A DNA stretch of 64,000 nt. It comes from Saccharothrix violaceirubra (GTDB lineage Bacteria > Actinomycetota > Actinomycetes > Mycobacteriales > Pseudonocardiaceae). Below are positions 59,400 through 64,000 of the stretch, one piece after another; the first letter of the stretch is position 1, and each line of letters begins with the position of its first letter. The stretch covers positions 2,790,001 to 2,854,000 of the forward strand of contig NZ_JACHJS010000001.1 in NCBI RefSeq assembly GCF_014203755.1. Reading direction: 5' to 3'. Made by a program: the position numbers and the translations under genes. A model generated the notes under the pieces. The model was not told where the DNA came from. It did no database searches and saw nothing but the letters and a program-made list of their open reading frames with translations.

Positions 59400-62300
59400 A
59401 TGTCGGCTGGTGCTGGGAAGCGGGGCGTCGCCGTCGTGGCGGCTGCGGTCGTGTTCTGCGGGGTCTTGGTCGGGGTGCGTGGGGTGACGGCGCCCGCTGC
59501 CGCGCAGGAAGTGGCGTCCGCGGTCGGCCGTATCGCGTTCGCGGGGACCGGGCATCGGAGTGTGGGGGTCCTGGCCGATCCTGTTGCCGATCTGCCCACG
59601 CCGGTCGGGACCGAGCCGATCGCGGGTGGGGCGGCGCATTTCGACGATCAGGTGTCCGCTCGTGGGGATCTGGTGGTGTTCACGAGCTTGCGGGACGAGG
59701 CCAAGCCGCAGGTGTACGTGCGGCGGGCCGACGGTTCCGTTCGGCGGCTTACCAGCGGGCTTGACGTGGGGCATCCGCAGTTGTCGCCCGATCTTCGGTC
59801 GGTGGTGTTCGACTCCCTCGGTGACGGTGGGCGACGGGGGATCTGGGTTGTCGGGGTCGACGGGACCGGGGTTCGGCGGGTTGGTGATTCCGACGCCGAC
59901 GAGAGGTGGCCTACGTGGTCGCCGGACGGGACCCAGGTCGCGTTCGCCACGGACCGGGACGGGGAGTCGGAGATCTATCGGCGTGCCGTGGCCGGGGGGC
60001 CCGCGGTCAGGGTGACCGATGAGCCGACGGGGGCTGCTGAAGAGCCCGCGTGGAATCCGCTGAACGGGCGGATCGCTTACACGCTTCGTAGTTATGGGCA
60101 GTCGTTCCTGCGGGTGCTCGACGATTCCGTGGTCGGTTCGCCTGTGCTCGGTGGTGGGCAGGCCGGGTGGCAGGGGCGGTGGCCTTCCTGGAAGCCGGAC
60201 GGCTCCGGGCTGTTGTTCCTCAGTTTCGACCAGACCTGTTCGTGTACGGCCGATCCGGCTGTGGAGAAGGTGTACCAGGCCGACCTCGGGGGTGGGGTGC
60301 CGGTCGAGACCGTGCCCGGGTTGTTGCTGGCCGAGGATCGGTCCGTGTCGTCCCCGGCGTGGTCCGATGTGGGGCGGCCTCGGTTGTTGGTGTCGCGGAC
60401 GTCCGCTTCCACCCGCAACACCGCCGATCTCCAGGACATCCGGCCCGACGGGGTGGACCCGCGTGATCTCGGGTTGTCCGTGTTGCGTGAGGACCCCGGT
60501 ATCGCGCAGGACCCGAACCGGTTGTTCCACCCCCGTCCCGGTTACGACCCGTGGACGCAGCGCCAGGGTTACTCGCCCGATGGGCGTCGGCTTGTGGTCA
60601 CGCGTTTCGAGGACGTGGACGGCGTCCGTGCGCAGCGGTTGTGGGTGGTCGACGCGGACGGGAGTGACGCGCGGCGGCTTCCGGTGGCGGATCGGCGGAC
60701 CGCGGACTGGGAGTTCGACCCCGCCTGGTCTCCGGACGGGAAGTTCCTGGCCTTCGCGCGGCGGTCTCCCGGTGGGGTGCGGCCGGACGCCGGTGGGTTG
60801 AGCCGGGTCGCCGTGGTGGACGTGGAAAACGGTGCGGTTGTGGGGAATCTTCGCCCTTCCGTGGACATTCCCGACCTGGAGGACACGCAGCCCGCGTGGT
60901 CGCCGGACGGGGACACGCTCGCGTTCACGCGGGGCGTCGTGTCCCGCGACGGCAACGGGGTCGAGGTCCGGCGCAACCACATCTGGACGGCCCGTGCCCG
61001 GACGCTGGACCAACAGCGTGACCTGTCGGCGGCTGTGTGCGGGTTCGCGTGCGAGGTCACCGACGACAGCGCCGCGTTCCGCCCCGACAGCCGGTCCCTG
61101 GTGTTCAACCGGGAGTTCGACGGACTGGTCGAGGTCTCCTTGTCGGACAACGGCTGTCGGGTCCTGCTCCCCGGGAACGGCACGTGCTCGGCTCCGGTGA
61201 CCGCGCCGCCGACCGGGCCGTTCCAGCCCCGGGACGCCGCCTACTCGCCCGACGGGGGTCGGCTGGTGCTGACCACGCGGCGGGAGGGGCCGGCCGCCTC
61301 GCCGGAGGAACTGGTCGTCCTCGACAACGGTCGGCTCGACCGGATCACGCGTGGTCTGCCCGGACGGCAGAAGGAGCCGACCTGGCAGCCCTCGGTCGAC
61401 CTGAAGGTCGAGGCCCCGCAAGACGTGCCCGAGGTGGTCGTCGGTACGAAGACCACGATCGACGTGACCGTGACCAACCGGGGACCGGCGGCCTCGCCGG
61501 ACACCGCGTTGACCTTCGCGGTGCCCGAGGGCGTGCGGATCGACGCGATACGTCCGGACCAGGGGACGTGCGAAGCGCGCTGTGACCTCGGCACCTTGTC
61601 GGAAGGTCAAGACGTGCGCGTCTCCGTCGACGTCGTCGGCACGGTGCCGGGGAGGTGGCGGCTCACCTGGACGGTGACCGGCGGCGTCCTCGACGTCAAG
61701 CCGCAGGACAACTCGACGGGCACCGGCGTTCCGGTGCGGGAGCCCGAGAAGCCGCCGCCTCCACCGCCCCCGCCGCCACCACCTCCGCCGGTGGCCGGTC
61801 CCGGGTTGACGGTCGTGGTGCAGCCCAATCCGTCCTATGTGGGCGGACGTGCCGCGGCCACCTTCACCACGAGGAACGGCGGTGACGGGTTCGCCACCGG
61901 TCTGCGACTGGACTTCGTACTGCCCCAAGGGGTTCCGGTGGCCGCGCTCCCGCCAGGCTGCACGGCCGCGGGCTGCGCCTTGCCCGACCTCGCGCCCGGC
62001 GCGAGCATGATCACCCAGGTCCTGTTCGCGCCCGACGCCCCGCTGGAGACGACCGTGCGCGGCGTGCTGCGGACGACCGGGACGGACGCCGACCCGAACG
62101 ACAACGCCGCCCAGGCCCCGATGCGGGTCCTGCTGCCGCGCATCGTGGCCGTGCCGCCGATCGGCGAACCCGGGTTCGTGACCTCGGTGCGCGGTCTCGA
62201 CTTCCCGCCCGGCACGCCCGTGCGGCTCGCGTGGTCGCCGGGCATCACGGCCGCCGCCGCGCCCACGATCCCGCGCCCGGACGGCCGGTTCACCGCGCAG

Positions 62301-62435
62301 CTGCTGATCCTGCACAAAGACGCGACCGGCCCGCGCACGATCACCGCGACCGGGGTCGGATTCCGGCCCGCGACGACGCCGTTCCTGGTCGTCCCGGGCA
62401 CGGTCGGGCCGCCGGACATGGTGCGCCGGCGATGA
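59400..62435 (+). CDS. Secreted beta-propeller (PD40/TolB-like) plus DUF11-type protein
   Basis: 1,011 residues from ATG 59400. A signal peptide (KRGVAVVAAAVVFCGVLVGV) leads into about eight PD40/TolB-like blades (WSPDGTQVAFATDRDGESEI; YSPDGRRLVVTRFEDVDG; WSPDGKFLAFARRSPGG; WSPDGDTLAFTR). A DUF11/CARDB-like domain follows (TKTTIDVTVTNRGPAASPDT), then a 13-Pro linker (PPPPPPPPPPPPP near 61760), a second DUF11-like domain, and a C-terminal beta domain. Probably an exported, surface- or sheath-associated protein. It is 13 bp before the DUF4255 gene, suggesting it belongs to the eCIS locus. Confidence 0.82.
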   Translation: MSAGAGKRGVAVVAAAVVFCGVLVGVRGVTAPAAAQEVASAVGRIAFAGTGHRSVGVLADPVADLPTPVGTEPIAGGAAHFDDQVSARGDLVVFTSLRDEAKPQVYVRRADGSVRRLTSGLDVGHPQLSPDLRSVVFDSLGDGGRRGIWVVGVDGTGVRRVGDSDADERWPTWSPDGTQVAFATDRDGESEIYRRAVAGGPAVRVTDEPTGAAEEPAWNPLNGRIAYTLRSYGQSFLRVLDDSVVGSPVLGGGQAGWQGRWPSWKPDGSGLLFLSFDQTCSCTADPAVEKVYQADLGGGVPVETVPGLLLAEDRSVSSPAWSDVGRPRLLVSRTSASTRNTADLQDIRPDGVDPRDLGLSVLREDPGIAQDPNRLFHPRPGYDPWTQRQGYSPDGRRLVVTRFEDVDGVRAQRLWVVDADGSDARRLPVADRRTADWEFDPAWSPDGKFLAFARRSPGGVRPDAGGLSRVAVVDVENGAVVGNLRPSVDIPDLEDTQPAWSPDGDTLAFTRGVVSRDGNGVEVRRNHIWTARARTLDQQRDLSAAVCGFACEVTDDSAAFRPDSRSLVFNREFDGLVEVSLSDNGCRVLLPGNGTCSAPVTAPPTGPFQPRDAAYSPDGGRLVLTTRREGPAASPEELVVLDNGRLDRITRGLPGRQKEPTWQPSVDLKVEAPQDVPEVVVGTKTTIDVTVTNRGPAASPDTALTFAVPEGVRIDAIRPDQGTCEARCDLGTLSEGQDVRVSVDVVGTVPGRWRLTWTVTGGVLDVKPQDNSTGTGVPVREPEKPPPPPPPPPPPPPVAGPGLTVVVQPNPSYVGGRAAATFTTRNGGDGFATGLRLDFVLPQGVPVAALPPGCTAAGCALPDLAPGASMITQVLFAPDAPLETTVRGVLRTTGTDADPNDNAAQAPMRVLLPRIVAVPPIGEPGFVTSVRGLDFPPGTPVRLAWSPGITAAAAPTIPRPDGRFTAQLLILHKDATGPRTITATGVGFRPATTPFLVVPGTVGPPDMVRRR

Positions 62436-62448
62436 CAGGGAGGCACCG

Positions 62449-63132
62449 GTGATCCACGAGGTCGACGAGGGGGTCCGCCGCCTGCTGCACGCGGGCGGCG
62501 TGCCCGGCGACCGGGGCGACCTGGCGTTCGAGGCACCGACGAAGGACTGGGCGGCCCGGCGCAACGCACCCGCCGTCAACGTGTTCCTCTACGACATCCG
62601 CGAGGACCTGACCCGGCGCACCGCCGGCGAGAGCGAGGTGTACGACGACGACGGCACGCTGTTGGGCCGGCGCGGCGCACCACGCTGGTTCGACCTCTTC
62701 TACCTGGTCACGGCCTGGACCAACCGGCCGCAGGACGAACACCGGCTGCTCTCGGAGGCGCTCGCGTGTCTGGTGCGCGCCGAACGCCTTCCCCGTGAGC
62801 TGCTGACCGGGTCGCTGGCCGAACTCGACCTCGCGATCGGGATGCAGGTCGCCGGGCCGACCCCGGAAGGGCGCTCGGCTCCGGACGTGTGGTCCGCGCT
62901 CGGCGGCGAACTCAAACCCGCCGTCACGCTCCGGGTCACCGCGCCGCTGGCGGGCGAGTGGACGCCGAGCGGGCAGCCGGTCACCGAAGGCATGGTCCTG
63001 CGCAACACCGGCTCCGGCGCCCGCCGGCTGCGGTACGAAGGCCCGACCACCGCCGAGGGCGACGGGCTCGCCGTGACCCGTCCCCGTCCGGCACCCTCGC
63101 CCCGGCGTCGGCGTGGCGAGCCGATCCGATGA
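62449..63132 (+). CDS. DUF4255 (Pvc16-like) protein of a contractile injection system
   Basis: 227 residues from GTG 62449, GGGAGGCACC upstream. IHEVDEGVRRLLHAGGVPGD, NAPAVNVFLYDIREDLTRRT, RWFDLFYLVTAWTNRPQDEH and RLLSEALACLVR are characteristic of the DUF4255/Pvc16 N-terminal family, the tube-cap/terminator-type component of eCIS and related phage-tail-like particles. The stop overlaps the ATPase start (ATGA). Confidence 0.9.
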   Translation: MIHEVDEGVRRLLHAGGVPGDRGDLAFEAPTKDWAARRNAPAVNVFLYDIREDLTRRTAGESEVYDDDGTLLGRRGAPRWFDLFYLVTAWTNRPQDEHRLLSEALACLVRAERLPRELLTGSLAELDLAIGMQVAGPTPEGRSAPDVWSALGGELKPAVTLRVTAPLAGEWTPSGQPVTEGMVLRNTGSGARRLRYEGPTTAEGDGLAVTRPRPAPSPRRRRGEPIR

Positions 63133-64000
63133 CCGACCTGTGGACCAGGCTCGCGGCGGTCGAGGCACGGGTGCGGCAGGCGGTGGAGAAGAAACTGGCC
63201 GGGGACCCGTCGCCCGACGACCCGTTCCGCGGCCTCTACCTGACGCCCGAGGCGGTGCGCCGGGTGCTCGACCCGCGACCCGACCCGGACGTCCTCGTGC
63301 CCGCCGAGCCCGGCTCCCGACTGTCCACTGTGGCCGAACGGTTCCGGCTCGACGCGCTGGACGTCGAACTCCTGCTGGTCGTCCTCATGCCCGACGTCGA
63401 CGCCCGGTTCGAACGCCTCTACGGCTATCTCAACGACGACGTGACCCGGCGCCGTGCGACCGTCGGCCTCGCCCTGGAGCTGTGCGGACTGCCCCAGGCG
63501 GGCACGGGCCGGTTCCGGTTCGACGCCGGGTCGAGGCTGGTCGCGGGCGGTCTGGTCGAGGTGCGGGAACCGGACCTGCCCGCGCTTTCCCGACCTTTGC
63601 GCGTGCCCGACCGCGTGGTCGCGCACCTGCTCGGCCACGACCCGCAGCCGGACCTGGTCCGTGTGGTGACCGGCGAGCCCAAAAGCGGATTCGTCCGCCG
63701 CGTCGGCGACGCGCTGCGGGCCGGCATCGGCCCGATCCACCTGCGCGGCGAGGGCGGCGCCCACGTGGCCACGTCCGCGTTGGCATGTGCCGGTCTGGAC
63801 GCGGTGGTGCTCGACGTGGCCGCGCTTGTCGACCGGGACCACCCCGCGCTCGACGCCGTCGTGCGCGAAGCCCGGTTGCGCGGCGCGGGCCTGGTGGTCG
63901 GCCCGGTCGAACTCCTCGTGCCGGCGAAGACCCGGCTGCTGCGGGAGCTGGCGGCCCACGACGACCTACCGCTCGTGCTGCACGGCCGGCAGCACTGGGA
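63129..64000 (+). CDS. eCIS-type AAA ATPase, truncated by window end
   Basis: At least 290 residues from ATG 63129, no stop before 64000. The N-terminal winged-helix-like region has SRLSTVAERFRLDALDVELL, LVVLMPDVDARFERLYGYLN, then RRATVGLALELCGL. This matches the leading domain of the AAA ATPases (Pvc15/Afp15 type) that load effectors or assemble eCIS particles. The Walker motifs lie past the window. Coupled to the DUF4255 gene by ATGA. Confidence 0.85.
   Translation, partial: MTDLWTRLAAVEARVRQAVEKKLAGDPSPDDPFRGLYLTPEAVRRVLDPRPDPDVLVPAEPGSRLSTVAERFRLDALDVELLLVVLMPDVDARFERLYGYLNDDVTRRRATVGLALELCGLPQAGTGRFRFDAGSRLVAGGLVEVREPDLPALSRPLRVPDRVVAHLLGHDPQPDLVRVVTGEPKSGFVRRVGDALRAGIGPIHLRGEGGAHVATSALACAGLDAVVLDVAALVDRDHPALDAVVREARLRGAGLVVGPVELLVPAKTRLLRELAAHDDLPLVLHGRQHW

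Noticed and set aside
58578..62579. 1,333-codon open frame on the minus strand
   Set aside because: Antisense to the methyltransferase and propeller genes; low-complexity Pro/Arg/His composition.
1..64000. tRNA or rRNA genes
   Set aside because: No tRNA-like T-loop/CCA patterns or rRNA cores were noticed by eye; a tRNA scan would be decisive.

Overview
The window is very GC-rich DNA with near-universal G/C in third codon positions, many GTG starts and ATGA/GTGA gene overlaps. It looks like a filamentous actinomycete chromosome. The FxLD lanthipeptide locus, the SARP/BTAD regulator, the NB-ARC-TPR protein, the XRE-TPR regulator and the start of an eCIS locus suggest the Pseudonocardiaceae (Saccharothrix/Actinosynnema/Lentzea type). 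The family assignment is inference; no rRNA or tRNA gene was found to test it.

Layout. 1-1080: wrecked IS3 and IS701 transposase pieces. 1083-6516, minus strand: a stress/redox set (SRPBCC protein, two zinc alcohol/formaldehyde dehydrogenases, a membrane protein, a DJ-1/PfpI protein), partly translationally coupled. 6771-12959: a repeat protein with an apparent frameshift, an NB-ARC-TPR protein and a Tat-exported alpha/beta hydrolase lacking the usual serine. 13091-17269: decay zone with an iSTAND-like gene broken by an 11-bp tandem duplication, a resolvase remnant, an SDR remnant, and one intact MerR-type regulator behind a strong hairpin. 17436-19061: secreted amidase.

20114-26196 is the most unusual intact locus. 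A 45-residue peptide with a double-glycine leader is followed by an NHLM-type export machine: an HlyD-like adaptor, a C39 peptidase-ABC transporter, and a second ABC transporter whose N-terminal domain is a separate overlapping gene. No modifying enzyme is visible. 26345-31473 holds small accessory genes (DUF4383, DUF6292-like, CDGSH, haem-oxygenase-like diiron protein, glycosyltransferase) and a YihY fragment. 31699-33264 encodes a DUF4157 (eCIS core) protein with an unknown C-terminal region. 33282-41912 pairs a SARP-ATPase-LuxR giant regulator with a divergent sugar ABC importer and a GH1 beta-glucosidase. 41916-44702 has a membrane Ig-like protein, a LuxR regulator and a lipoprotein.

44775-56781 is an FxLD-family class I lanthipeptide region. 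It has an XRE regulator and a phosphotransferase on one strand. On the other strand lie a run of small coupled genes, then the O-methyltransferase (LanSA type), the precursor, LanB, LanC and a stand-alone SpaB_C-type protein. 56870-58197 is an array of Imm1 immunity genes (two intact, one broken). 58364-59194 is a methyltransferase. 59400 to the end appears to open an extracellular contractile injection system (eCIS) locus: a beta-propeller/DUF11 secreted protein, a DUF4255 (Pvc16-like) protein and a truncated AAA ATPase. The DUF4157 protein 28 kb upstream could be a cargo of that system. Several small genes carry apparent single-base frameshifts, which are either real decay or assembly indels.
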